Below, one piece after another: positions 21,840 to 31,819 of a stretch of 64,000 nt of DNA. Location: positions 28,246 to 92,245 of the forward strand of contig CAJHNH020002833.1 of assembly GCA_905116865.2 (NCBI GenBank), given 5' to 3'. The notes beneath the pieces were generated by a model. That model did no database searches, was not told the origin of the DNA, and saw nothing but the letters and a program-made list of their open reading frames with translations. This DNA is from Candidula unifasciata (lineage: Eukaryota; Mollusca; Gastropoda; Stylommatophora; Geomitridae). Every line of letters begins with the position of its first letter. Position 1 is the first letter of the stretch. A program made the position numbers and the translations under genes.

Positions 21840-23375
21840 ACTCTGAAATAAATATGTGGAGTCGTTGGCTCGCATTGTTCTAAGGGATATCCCGTGGCCA
21901 ATATACGCTTAACTTTTTTCACGAGTAGGGCAACTCAAGCTTTGGCACTACAAAATATATAATGTTCCTAGGCACACTTGGATGGACACCCCCACTACGA
22001 TAAAAAGGTAGCCCCCAGTTTATGATAGTATACTATCATAGCCATGTTAACATAGATTACACTTATTACTCACACAAACATAAAAGCTAAACAGTTAGAA
22101 TGGTGAAACAGGGACACCCACGTCAGCCATGGAAATCTCTGCATGTAATAAGTTCAATTTAAATACAAAAATAAATGAATAAATAATCAGAAGTGACCAG
22201 TTGATGGAGTTTTGGAATTAATGACACAACCCAGAGATTGATGCAGCCAGATATAGTTCTTTGAGTGTACATGAGTACATCCTAGGAATCCCAAGGTGCT
22301 GTGGGAAGAGAGCATGCACATGAATAAGAGATCACTTATCCCAGTTCGTTGGTCAATGCACCCCTCAGTCCATGGTGATTCGACTGTAGTTGACTCAATA
22401 GGTAGCTATGCCTCGATTTGATCTAGTACAAGCTGACGGTCTCACAGGTGAGGACACAAGAAATGCATAAGAGCCCAACAAAGCTCTTGAAGACTGGTTT
22501 TTTGGATTGATGACATAGGTGTCTGCAATTGTCCACTAATCCTGGAACTCACAAACAAGCTCTTGCCATGTTGAGGTAGTGGCACAATAAGCAGTACTTT
22601 TGGGTATGCTTGTTGCCCATAATGGTATCAGTTGGTGGTTGTTGGCTGGACTGTGATTCGTCTGCCTGATCGCTAAGGAGGTATCATCCTGTCAGGAAAG
22701 AACTCAGAATTAGTAATCAACCTTATTCACACACCAGCTCACCCCACACTTTGCTACCCTTCTCCATTCCTCAGAGTGTAACTCTCAAGAACAGGAGACA
22801 GTGTATCCTTTCATTTATCTGTCTGTAAATTAGCGCAACAGTTAGAAAACAAGGTATATAGTGGAGATAGATAAACACTACCACACATCCTCTCTCCACC
22901 CTCCCATCTGCACTAGCAGATATTAAATGTACACAGTTAGTACCTATATACATTTCACGTCTCCACAGCCCGTTCACTACACACCCACTGCATCTGTGTC
23001 AAACACACTTTTGACTCAGAGCGTTTAGCTCTGACGTCACAGCAGTTAACTTAAAAGATGACCCAGTTTCCATATCTCTGCTAGGAGGCACAAAACTTCG
23101 TTTGTCTTGTCAGAGAATACTTACTTGTATGGTTTAATATCTTTACAAATGCTGTGGATTATGTTGAGCACAAACTAATTAGTCTGCAAAGGGAAAGGTT
23201 TAATGTTCGGAGCCTGATCTCTGGACATCGAGAACGGTCGAACTATGTGCAATCACACAGCTGAATTGTCCCTCTTTGCAGCAGTGGCTAACTTTAAAAA
23301 AAGACATAAATTATGGTACTCGTAAAATATAATCAACTTATCCAAGCTTAGGAATTCTTCCAATATAGGACTGGT
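21840..23375. other. Unrecognised; includes a perfect 20-bp palindrome
   Basis: No coding or repeat match noticed. TATGATAGTATACTATCATA at 22021-22040 is a perfect palindrome. Confidence 0.45.
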
Positions 23376-23384
23376 ACTTTGAAT

Positions 23385-23590
23385 GAGCTAATTTTCTACA
23401 TAGACTGTAGGCACGTCGTGACCCTTAGGAATCAGGCGAGAGAATGCCGCTCAAACCTAAACTTGGCGTCTCTCGGAAAAAAAGCCCCCTGTATTCATGC
23501 CCAAGGAGTAACCAGGCATACAGGCAACTCTGAATTAAACACCATAAATCTTCAACCTACAGTTGCAAGTTTGAAAATAAAGATTTATCA
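23385..23590 (+). pseudogene. Possible LINE RNase H relic
   Basis: The frame reads FYIDCRHVVTLRNQARECRS, then CIHAQGVTRHTGNSELNTI. The order and spacing fit an RNase H of LINE type: a D-C-R segment like TDCRSV, then WVPxHxGxxGNExAD. The Trp and the second acid are lost. Similarity is short, so this is tentative. Confidence 0.45.
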
Positions 23591-23754
23591 AAGCAACTAG
23601 AGGGTCTATAAATGAAGATTTTACCAGATAGAGGTATACATCAATAGAAGGGACTATATACCCCTCTGGACGGGTTTAAGTTTAAAATGTGACTGCCCGC
23701 TTAGGGAAGTCTGAGTCACGACTCGTCCATCGTGTAGGGTTGGCTGTTCACTCC

Positions 23755-24440
23755 ATGACAGCTGCAAAACCAGCCAGTTTGTATAGTTGTGTGATGTGCC
23801 TATAGGAGATTAGGAAAATGATGAAATTAATAATATATGAAGTCTAATATCGGTGTCTGTAAATATACCATTTTTGAACTCAATAAAAACAGCTTATATA
23901 CGCCACATTTTACAAATAGGACAGTTATTCATTCTATATCGTTGATTGAATAAATCATTTTACAAAGGTTGTATACTAAAACAACATATCCTACAACTCA
24001 AATAAGCAGTTGTAAATCTTCATCAAATCTTCATCAAATTTACAAAAGGTTGTTGCGTATCCTCTAGAGGACGTTGCAGAACCAACCGTAACAGCCCCTG
24101 CCTGTTGTGTGGTTTCTCTAGGCAAATTTACGTCCAGTAGTTTGCCATTGCCCTCTGGACGGTCGGCTTTCTTTATACCACTGTCGAAACCAACGCAAGG
24201 CGCATTGCCCGCAGCTGGGATCGAACCTGGCATCCCGGCATTACGAAGCGAAGTGTTCGCATCGACTTAGCCACAGAGCCGACCAAATTTACAAGCACTA
24301 GTTAAACTAAACAAAATGAATCTTTCAAATGTCAAACAGACAGATTGTTGTTTCCCCTTGTATGTAGACAGGGACTTAAAAACAATATTAACTTTTACCT
24401 TTTTTCTTTAAATCACTCTATTGTCTTTTTCTTTCGCACA
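23755..24440 (+). repeat. LR1 right-half copy with SINE-A inside
   Basis: Shares ACCAGCCAGTTTGTATAGTT, GTGTGATGTGCCTATAGGAG, GGTTGTATACTAAAACAACA, and the GTTGTTTCCCCTTGTA block with 27400-28000 and 37930-38500. It is split by the SINE at 24046-24283. Confidence 0.75.
24046..24283 (-). mobile_element. SINE-A, full length with TSD
   Basis: 238-bp insertion with a perfect 11-bp duplication CAAATTTACAA (24035-24045 and 24284-24294). Minus strand: tRNA-like head GTCGGCTCTGTGGCTAAGTC (A box), B box AGGTTCGATCCCAG, then TTGCGTTGGTTTCGACAGTG, GGCAATGGCAAACTACTGGA, CGTAAATTTGCC, and GGTTGGTTCTGCAACGTCCT near the 3' end. This is the reference copy for the family in this window. Confidence 0.9.
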
Positions 24441-24449
24441 ATCTATTTC

Positions 24450-24515
24450 TTTGAGTCGACGTAGCGCAGTAGCTAGAACTGCTTGTCAACCCGGTGTTCA
24501 TCTGAGACCAAACAA
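24450..24515 (+). mobile_element. tRNA-like SINE head fragment
   Basis: GACGTAGCGCAGTAGCTAGA looks like a tRNA A-box arm followed by a CAACCCGGTGTTCA stretch. Similar fragments occur at 38505-38560 (same relative place in LR1), 40320-40370 and 49405-49465; the last has a good B box GGTTCGGTCCC. Confidence 0.45.
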
Positions 24516-24714
24516 GTGGAAAACCTTGTACAAAGAGAAATACAGCTTTTGAAGACATGTAAATGTCACTACATGGATTTGAGACAAAGGGAGAAAGCTA
24601 CTACCCCCCTGGATCGACAACTCAATGAGTTGGTTTTCCGTGGTACCATGATATAGGCGAGTTGCCTAAATTTAGCTGCTCAATAATGAACCTATCTGAA
24701 GCTGCACGTTTTAG

Positions 24715-25320
24715 CTAATTGTACACGCGTATTATGAAGTGTTTTATTTTGTTTAGTCGAAGCTGCTGGGCCTTGTACCATAATCAACGGATCCAAAGTT
24801 TGGGCGGCAACTACGATTGAGGTTACCTTATAACGAGAATTGTTCCTGGCCTTGTTATAGCAACCCTTGCATCTCATTGTTGTGTTTTTACGATTAGGTA
24901 ATATAGCTTAAATCTGGGAGCTGCGTGGTCTCAAGGCATGGTGTGCTAGAGATCCCTGGTTCGAACTCCGGTATTGGCAGATATTTATTTTCTCCCCTCT
25001 GTCTCTGGAGAGTAGGACCAGATGTCTATGTGTATTCGGGCGCACGTAAAAAATTTCTTGACAGTTCCGGGAAAATTTTGAATTAAAAATCTACCCAAAG
25101 TGTGGCAAGATCCTCACCGGTGCTATAGAGTTCGTGCACTGTGCTGGGAATCTTTGGACTCAGGCTTGAGTTTAGAAGAAGAACGGGGAACCTATTGCTT
25201 ACACCAGTATGTCATGATGTTGATCCGTTGAATAAACATAAACAGGTTACACATTTTTCAACTGTCATTCAGTGTGGATGTCTACCCTGTAGTCTCTTGC
25301 ATTGTTTTTGCAACATTAAA
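24715..25320 (+). repeat. LR5 repeat copy, split by SINE-F
   Basis: Left part 24715-24911 (CCATAATCAACGGATCCAAA, GGGCGGCAACTACG) and right part 25246-25320 (TGTCATTCAGTGTGGATGTC, GTAGTCTCTTGCATTG) match 16690-16950. Confidence 0.7.
24912..25245 (+). mobile_element. tRNA-derived SINE (family F)
   Basis: Head GGGAGCTGCGTGGTCTCAAG with a canonical B box GGTTCGAACTCC (24958-24969). The body ends near TTGAATAAACATAAA. It splits the LR5 repeat, whose uninterrupted version is at 16690-16950, so the insertion is supported by an empty site. Exact ends and TSD are not resolved. Confidence 0.75.
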
Positions 25321-25379
25321 ACGGTTACCATATTTGTGTCAAATGTGTACTCATATTGAACTAACTCATTTATTACTAA

Positions 25380-25622
25380 CGAACCGCCATCACCTCGTGG
25401 GATGCAATTTTTAGTTATTTTGAAGCCCCACCCTGGCTTGTGCCTGGCACCCTAAATATAGCTGGCCCTTAAATACTGCCTAACGGCTCCACGGGGTTTC
25501 TGGGACCTCTCCGCGGATGATCTTCATCCGCATGGTGGTACTTTATGTCACCGGGTGTTTATCGCTTGGTGATGTCCTGGTGAGGTGCAGCTTACCTACC
25601 TAACTAACTAACTAAAAATACC
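25380..25622 (+). mobile_element. SINE-B with (CTAA)n tail
   Basis: Order GAAGCCCCACCCTGGCTTGT, TTTCTGGGACCTCTCCGCGG, TGATCTTCATCCGCATGGTG, GGGTGTTTATCGCTTGGTGA, TGTCCTGGTGAGGTG, then CTAACTAACTAACTAA. The tail repeat is the same tetranucleotide as the 3' end of the LINE at 53.4 kb. The orthologous place in the LR1 copy at about 36262 lacks it. Confidence 0.82.
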
Positions 25623-26152
25623 GGCTATCTTGTTTCGTAAACATCAGTAGGTGGGTTCATTGATATAGTTAAAGTCATTTTGATCCTGTTGAAAGAAAGT
25701 AAGAAAGTTGACAGAGATATAGCCAAACATTTTCCTGAATGCTACAATACTTGAGGACAGGATTCTAAGTGTCACTAATTAGGCATCTTATTTACTGCAA
25801 AAATACAATAACATTTATGCAACTTTCTAAATACGCAAATGCGATCAGACAAGCAGTGACGTCAATAACTCAGAGAACATTCAAAGAATCATGGGTGTTT
25901 CTGGCGAGTTCTTTAAACACTCACAAAACGCAGATAGTTTCTATGATCTTACAATGGAAGGACACTTGATCACAGATATTACCATTTCTCGCCGAACTTA
26001 CACTTTTAAAATAATCAAAGTCATTGTGGAAAGGTAATCGAAAAAACGATTCATAAACTAACGGAAATGAGTCGAACCAGACAGGGCAGTTACCTTACTC
26101 TGGGTATTAAAATGCAAAAGTCCAGTCAACAATCATAACTACGATAATCGTC

Positions 26153-26480
26153 TCAAATATCAAGTTGGCAAATATCCCGTTTGTCGACAATGTGGTATTG
26201 TGTATCATTGGAATGGTAGAGATGGTGACTAGTCCACTCCACGTTTGCTGTCTGTTCGATTAACACATCAAGAATGAGAATCAACAAGAGCAAATATAAA
26301 TATCCCCGTTCAGCCGTGTAATACAGTAACATAAAAGCACCACTAAAGTAAAGGAACAACTCGCAGTCCGACGTGTGGAGTGTAAGAGATTCCCCAAATT
26401 GAAAACTGCGGTTGCCATGTTTCAGAATTACAGCTGTGGTATTATTGTCGCAGGCGTTCTCAGTTTTAATTTGAGAGCAC
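26153..26480 (-). pseudogene. Conserved unknown reading frame in LR1 (copy 1)
   Basis: On minus the frame runs CDNNTTAVILKHGNRSFQFG, then TSDCELFLYFSGAFMLLYY, TAERGYLYLLLLILILDVL, then VEWTSHH and DKRDICQLDI-stop. Equivalent frames exist at 36705-37025 (minus) and 28340-28530 (plus, in the inverted partner), with many differences but preserved motifs: C-D/N-N-N-T-T, V-I-L-K-H, S-D-C, L-F-L-Y-F, M-L-L-Y. Two hydrophobic stretches suggest a membrane or secreted protein. I do not recognise the family. It could be an amplified exon or a transposon protein piece; all copies look dead. Confidence 0.45.
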
Positions 26481-27599
26481 AGGTCAGTTCACTCATAAAT
26501 TCTTGTCTCAATGGGATTCAAACTCGTCATTATCAAAATAAGACACGCGTACCTTTCTTCCCCTGAGTTTATATGAATGGTTTGCTATAGACATGGGCAA
26601 TATCGGCAATGTTACGCTGACGTTAGATAATGATTGTGATATTGTCGTGATGGCATTAATTAATGCAAAAATCACTGATGTTCAAAGCAGAATGATCTTA
26701 AAAATCAATAAGTTATTTTGTTTCTGGTTTGTGAATAGTTCATCAATACGTGTCCACTGACCCTTTAAATTATTCATAAAATCCGTTTACTGACAATAGT
26801 TCTTATCGCCTGCCTTCCTTAACTCTCGTTCTCATCATTTTCATTCAATGACTCTCGTTCTCATCATTTCCATTCATTTTTTCTCGTTTTCATCATCTCT
26901 CTTCACCGAGTTACGATCTTACCGACTCCCTTCACTGACTGTTGTTCTCATCGTGCTGCTTCATTGACTTTTGTTCTCATTATTCCCCTTCACTGACTCT
27001 TGTTTTCATCACCTCCCTTCACTGAATTGAATTCTCCTCTCCTGCTTTCATTTTATTTTATCTGATGTAGTTAATGTTTAGATGTCAGCGTTGCCTTCCA
27101 TGCATTGTTCAATAGCAACCGTGAATCGCAATCTTGTATATACACAAATTCAAAATAAATACCAGATTGGTGTAATGTCTAACTGGTTTTCAGACAGCGA
27201 TGATCTATTTGTAACTCGAAAACGTTTTCTCTCTCTCTGTCTCTCTCTCTCTAGCCATCTAACACTCTCCCCTCTTCACACACACTCTATCTCCCTCCCT
27301 CTCTCACACTCTCTCCTTCTCTTACACTCTCCTCCCCCACCCTCCTCTGTCACAGTCTTTCTCCCTTTCTCACACTCTCTTTCCATTTCTCCCTCTCTCA
27401 GAATCAGCCAGTTTGTTTGGCTGTGTGATGTGCTTATAAGAGACCGAGAAAATAAAAAATATTTTTCATCTGGCGTCACATCAAACATACATGAAACATT
27501 TCGTTAAACCTCTGACATCTTTAAAATGACAATATTTAAGGATCTTTGTTTCTCAATTACATCGCAAGCGCATCTACTGTTAATTTACTTGTATTTTAA

Positions 27600-27617
27600 G
27601 GTGCATCAGTGTGCACC
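27600..27617 (+). other. LR4-type hairpin (G-C covariant)
   Basis: GGTGCA-TCAGTG-TGCACC followed by TGCCAAAAATG, as in other hairpins of the series. Pair 4 is G-C here and A-T elsewhere. Confidence 0.6.
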
Positions 27618-28014
27618 TGCCAAAAATGACGATGTTCCTCCGCTACTGTCATTCGAAATTAATAACTCAGGATATACATGTCCTATTTTAATAAATATAA
27701 CAATAATGTATTGCATATATTCAATTATTAAATCATTCTACATGTGTGGTATACTAATATGACATATTCCACAACTCTGACAAACAAATAGTTTCGATGT
27801 TCATGAATGTCTTTTTTTAAAAGAGGCTTTAAAAATTGTATAAGGACCATGTAAACTAAACAAACTGCATCTTTTAAATAACAGAAACACACATTGTTGT
27901 TGCCCCTATCAGATAGACAGGCGCTTGAAAACAAAATTAACATTTTACCTTTTTTTTGTGTCCCCTTACTATCTATTTTATTGTGATAAAATCTATTTCT
28001 AAATTGAGATGATG

Positions 28015-28690
28015 ACAACAAGACTCACGGAAGGCAGACGATGAGAACAGTCGTCAGTGAAAGGAGTTGATGAGAAAAACAGTTAGTGAAAAGATATTGA
28101 CGACTTCAGCATGAGTCGGATTATTAGGATGATTCTGCTGTGAACGTCAGAAATTTCTCATTAATTGATATCATCGTGACAATATCGCAATCACGAGCCT
28201 GAAGCTGCCGATATCGTCCATGTCTATTAACTCTTTAGCAAACTATTCATAAAAAAATCAGGGGACGAAAGGTACGTGTATGTCATTGTGTTTGTGACGA
28301 ATTCGACTCCCATTGAGACAAGAACTTATGGGTGAACTGACCTGCGCAGAGAACGTCTGTAACAATAATACCACCGCTGTAATTCTGAAACATGGCAACC
28401 GTCGTTTTTAATTTGGCAAACCTCTTACATTTCCCAAGTCGGACTGCGGGTTGTTCCTTTACTTTAATGGTGTCTTCATGTTACTGTATTGCAGGGCTGA
28501 ACAGGGATATTTCTATTTGGTCTGGTTTGATTATCATCCCTGATGTGGTAATCCTACAGACAGAAAACCTGGAGTGAAATGGTCACCATTTCCACCAAAC
28601 TAGTTTATCCAAAATACCACAATGTTGAGAAACGGGATATTTGCCAAATTGATATTGGAGACTTATCGTATTTGTGTTTGTGGACTGATC
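28015..28690 (-). repeat. LR1 inverted partial copy
   Basis: Reverse complement of about 26150-26870, from the tandem GTTCTCATC block through TAATAGACATGGACGATATC to GCAAATATCCCGTTT. Together they form a tail-to-tail inverted repeat with ~650-700 bp arms and a ~1.1-kb spacer. It contains a third, decayed copy of the conserved frame. Confidence 0.8.
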
Positions 28691-28699
28691 TGCTGCATT

Positions 28700-29095
28700 T
28701 TCATACAGATAGGCTCACATTTCTGCAGGCAAAGTCATATACCAGAGTTACCGCAGACAAGAAGCACCTCCTGCATGAAGCCCTGGGCCAATATATGGAT
28801 GTAACATAGACAATACAAAGTGCACTTGCCAACATATTTAGGCAGCCAACATAACATTCAGTACAGGTATTTCAACTAATAAATGTACCTTAACGATGAG
28901 CAGTACGGACATTGAGGTTCAATCCTTTTATTTTTTTTTTGCAATGGATAGCCTATGCCAACACATAGTAGCTGCCCAATTGTTTTATATTAGTTGTAGT
29001 CGTTGGCACAATATGGTTCGATATTAGCTTTTCTACATCCCTAGTAAATGCCATTCGATGGACGCCTTTACTTTCCATATACTTTTCTGTACACC
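28700..29095. other. No recognised feature
   Basis: AT-rich; T10 run near 28932. No match noticed. Confidence 0.4.
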
Positions 29096-29099
29096 TATT

Positions 29100-29215
29100 A
29101 GGCTGGGTCGACTTAGAAGACAAAGTGATTTATCACAAAATCCACTTCGATGAGGGTTCGAACCCAAAACTTTGGGATCAGAAGGCTATTACTCCACCGC
29201 GGCTCCCGATACGGT
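29100..29215 (-). mobile_element. tRNA-derived SINE (family C) copy
   Basis: Minus strand: CGGGAGCCGCGGTGGAGTAA, B box GGGTTCGAACCCTCA, GATTTTGTGATAAATCAC and AAGTCGACCCAGCCTAAT. Matches 45535-45660, 50690-50812 and 59205-59345. Confidence 0.65.
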
Positions 29216-29539
29216 AAGCTTCCTAAAAACATAATATTCGTGCTAGTAAAGCAAATAATGTATGTGTGAGAACTAATAATAACACAACACAAACACAGTC
29301 TGTGTTTCACTGTCAGCCTCCAAAGGAGTCGGTCTGCAGTTGATCTAGCCCATGTTCTATGTGTCAATGTTGATGTCTGTCAGGTCATGTCTGCATACAT
29401 TCTTGCAGCATAACATTAGCCTCTCTGCAATTCATAAATATATTGGTATTATGACTCTGCGTTAGTTGCTGAAGATGGGGACGAAGCACTTGTGGGAGTT
29501 CCCCGAGATCTGTGTCGGTTCTTGAATCAACTCAGCTCA

Positions 29540-29668
29540 GCTCTACAGGACTTTGCAGAGCCAACACTAATAGTTGTTGTTGTTGTTTGTGGGTGTGTCA
29601 TTTCATCAGACAATGTAACGTTCAGTAGTTTGTTATTGATCCTGAATCGCTGGCGGCTGAGGTCTAGC
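29540..29668 (-). mobile_element. SINE-A fragment (diverged)
   Basis: Right part of the family on minus: AATAACAAACTACTGAACGT and GTTGGCTCTGCAAAGTCCT. Head missing. Confidence 0.55.
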
Positions 29669-29703
29669 CCAGCACTAGGGAATTACAGAGCTCTTTACTA
29701 ACT

Positions 29704-29802
29704 TTAAACTACTGGACGTAAATTTGCCTAGAAGAACCATACAGCAGCCAGGAGCTGTTGGGGTTGGTTCTGCAACGTCCTGTAAAGAATTCACAACTAA
29801 CC
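29704..29802 (+). mobile_element. SINE-A 3' fragment
   Basis: AAACTACTGGACGTAAATTT, GCCTAGAAGAACCATACAGC and GGTTGGTTCTGCAACGTCCT match the 3' half of the 24-kb copy closely. Head missing. Confidence 0.75.
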
Positions 29803-29831
29803 TTACTAACTTACTTGAATGACTTACTGTA

Positions 29832-30031
29832 GTCAGCGTCTGTGGCTTAGGCGTTGCAAACGCCCTTCGTGTTTCCGGGGTGCCGGGTTCAATCCCAGCC
29901 ATGGACGGTTTGTCTTGTGTGGTTTCGATAGCAATGGCAAACTACTAAAGGTAAAATTTGCCAAGAAAAACTACTCCAGCCAAAACAAAATACTGGGGTT
30001 GATTCTGCAACATCCGGTACAGGATGCACAA
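29832..30031 (+). mobile_element. SINE-A near-full copy
   Basis: Head GTCAGCGTCTGTGGCTTAGG, B box GGGTTCAATCCCAG, then TGTGGTTTCGATAGCAATGG, CAAACTACTAAAGG, AAAATTTGCC and GATTCTGCAACATCC. Third family member in a 500-bp cluster. Confidence 0.82.
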
Positions 30032-30373
30032 CTGTGTTTTTTTTTAAAAAATCATTATTCAAATGTTCTGCTCGCAATATATCGTCTATACATATATAAG
30101 TACTTGGGTAAAGGCCTCATCTCGACCCGCTTAACAATCTGGGCGGGAAATGTTGCTTAATGAGCCTACGTCCCTCATGTTTCAACGCACCTGAAGACAA
30201 ACTGACACATCATTGGCCACGGGGTACATGATTTGTGCAGGTCAAGATCACCATAGGTACATCTTAACCGACAAAAACCACACCGGTGATTTTTGTCACA
30301 TGTTATGTTGCTGTACGTTTCGATATCCATCCCTGCGTAAATACTCACAGATTACATTAACATATCATACAAT

Positions 30374-30391
30374 GGTACATGTGAATGTACC
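30374..30391 (+). other. LR4-type hairpin
   Basis: GGTACAT-GTGA-ATGTACC, a seven-pair stem, followed by TGACAAATATT. Other hairpins outside clear LR4 copies lie at 35361-35376 and 41761-41777. Confidence 0.6.
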
Positions 30392-30639
30392 TGACAAATA
30401 TTACTGACAAGAAAAGCAGACATATATATATAAACTCACCTACATCCTAAAAATGCCAGGAATTAGGACTGTTCTTGTAGGTATTTAAAAAAACAAACAA
30501 ATATCGTTTGGTTTTCGAAAGAAGTTTGGTCCTTTTTTCGAAAAGTCTATTATTATTTTCACAAATAGCATTCAATGTACATGAAACACTGCATAATTGT
30601 TGATTCGAGCCATGATTTACCGAGGTAAGTAATATATGT

Positions 30640-30718
30640 AAAATCAAATAATATTCGATCAGTTTCACTATTATTTCCCTTGTTGGAATGGTGCGTGAGT
30701 GTTTCCGTAAGTGTATGT

Positions 30719-30788
<70 letters not shown>

Positions 30789-31155
30789 GTGTATATGAGT
30801 GTGCGAGGGTTGTATGTGTTGTGTATGTGTGTAATTGCGTGTGTCGGGATATGGGTGTCTGTGTGTGTGCGTTTCTATTGTTTATAAATATTGGCATCCA
30901 TTAATTTCAGTGTAAGAATCCACATAGAAAAATGTCATCACGTGGGCACGGGACTTCATCTCTCCACCAGTCGTTTACTGGCCTGTAATGTTATTATATC
31001 GATTATCTTCATAGGTTAACATCAATGTTAGCCTAATGTTTGCTTACAGGCATATCATTTATAGCATATAATATACTAATCATGTAGAAATGCAACCAGA
31101 TGTCTACGAACCGCCCTCAATGAGACCCAGAAAACAATGTACGACAATAAACATC
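30640..31155 (+). repeat. LR2 copy, disrupted by a MITE at its right end
   Basis: CTATTATTTCCCTTGTTGGA, GTTTATAAATATTGGCATCC, GGTTAACATCAATGTTAG and ACAATGTACGACAATAAACA match 9190-9600 and 35640-36040. Continues after the MITE at 31368. Contains (CA)n at 30719-30752 and (AT)n to about 30786. Confidence 0.75.
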
Positions 31156-31163
31156 ACTTAGAT

Positions 31164-31359
31164 CAGCGGTTCTCAACATGTTAGTCGTAGCCCCTTCGGG
31201 ATCGAACGACACTTTCACAGGGGTCACCCAAAACCATCGGAAAACACATATTCACTGATGTTGTGAAGTAGCGACAGGAACATTGTATGGTTGGGTGTCA
31301 CCACAAGATGATGAGCTGTATTTAAGGGTCGCAGCATTAAAGGAGGTTGAGAACCACTG
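31164..31359 (+). mobile_element. hAT MITE resembling the SPIN group
   Basis: 196 bp with 14-bp terminal inverted repeats: CAGCGGTTCTCAAC at the left and GTTGAGAACCACTG at the right, one mismatch. Internal blocks TTTCACAGGGGTCACC, ACCATCGGAAAACACATAT, TTGTATGGTTGGGTGTCACC, ACAAGATGATGAGCTGTAT and AAGGGTCGCAGCATTAA are, from memory, those of non-autonomous SPIN-type hAT elements. The flanking 8-mers ACTTAGAT (31156-31163) and ACCCAGGT (31360-31367) differ only by transitions. The empty paralogous site at 36011-36018 reads ACCAAGAT, consistent with an aged 8-bp target duplication. No transposase is present. Confidence 0.87.
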
Positions 31360-31819
31360 ACCCAGGTAGTCACTATTGGCAGCGACTGCCTGTGAAGCCA
31401 TGCAATAAACAGTGGATTTAATCGTTCAATCTGGCGTCGTCTCTTTGATTGAGAAGTGATTTAAAGTTAATACGGTGTTATTTCATGAACAGTAATACTG
31501 GCAACCTGACACGATTTCGTTGCTTTCTTTTAAAATGATTATGAATACCGTCTCTTTTTTTTTAATAACCCCCCCCCCCCCCTCTTTCCCTCCCTTTTCC
31601 CCCTCTTGCCAAACCCTGGTGCTTCTGAGCAAAAGTGGCGTCTTTCAATGTCAGTTTGGCCTATATAGTTTTCATTCGGTCGACTATCAAATTAAAATCT
31701 CCATGGTGACTGTGTAACACACCTTTCCACTCTATTCAAACTGAGAAAATGTCGGGGTGTGCCAGACTTTCTTGAACTTCACATCTACATGGAGAAAGTA
31801 AGTATATCGTCTTCTTTTT

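Larger units (their letters stand above)
25310..28010 (+). repeat. LR1 long repeat, most complete copy
   Basis: Collinear with 36190-38500 over more than 2 kb: ATTTGTGTCAAATGTGTACT, AACATCAGTAGGTG, GATTCTAAGTGTCACTAAT, the minus-strand ORF module, a 29-bp tandem block (TGACTCTTGTTCTCATC), CTAACTGG..TTCAGACA, a CT-rich stretch, GTGTGATGTGCTYATARGAG, and TTGTTGCCCCT/GTAGACAGRSGCTTGA. This copy carries a SINE-B insertion (25380-25622) that is absent at 36262. Identity of the parent element is unknown. Confidence 0.8.
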
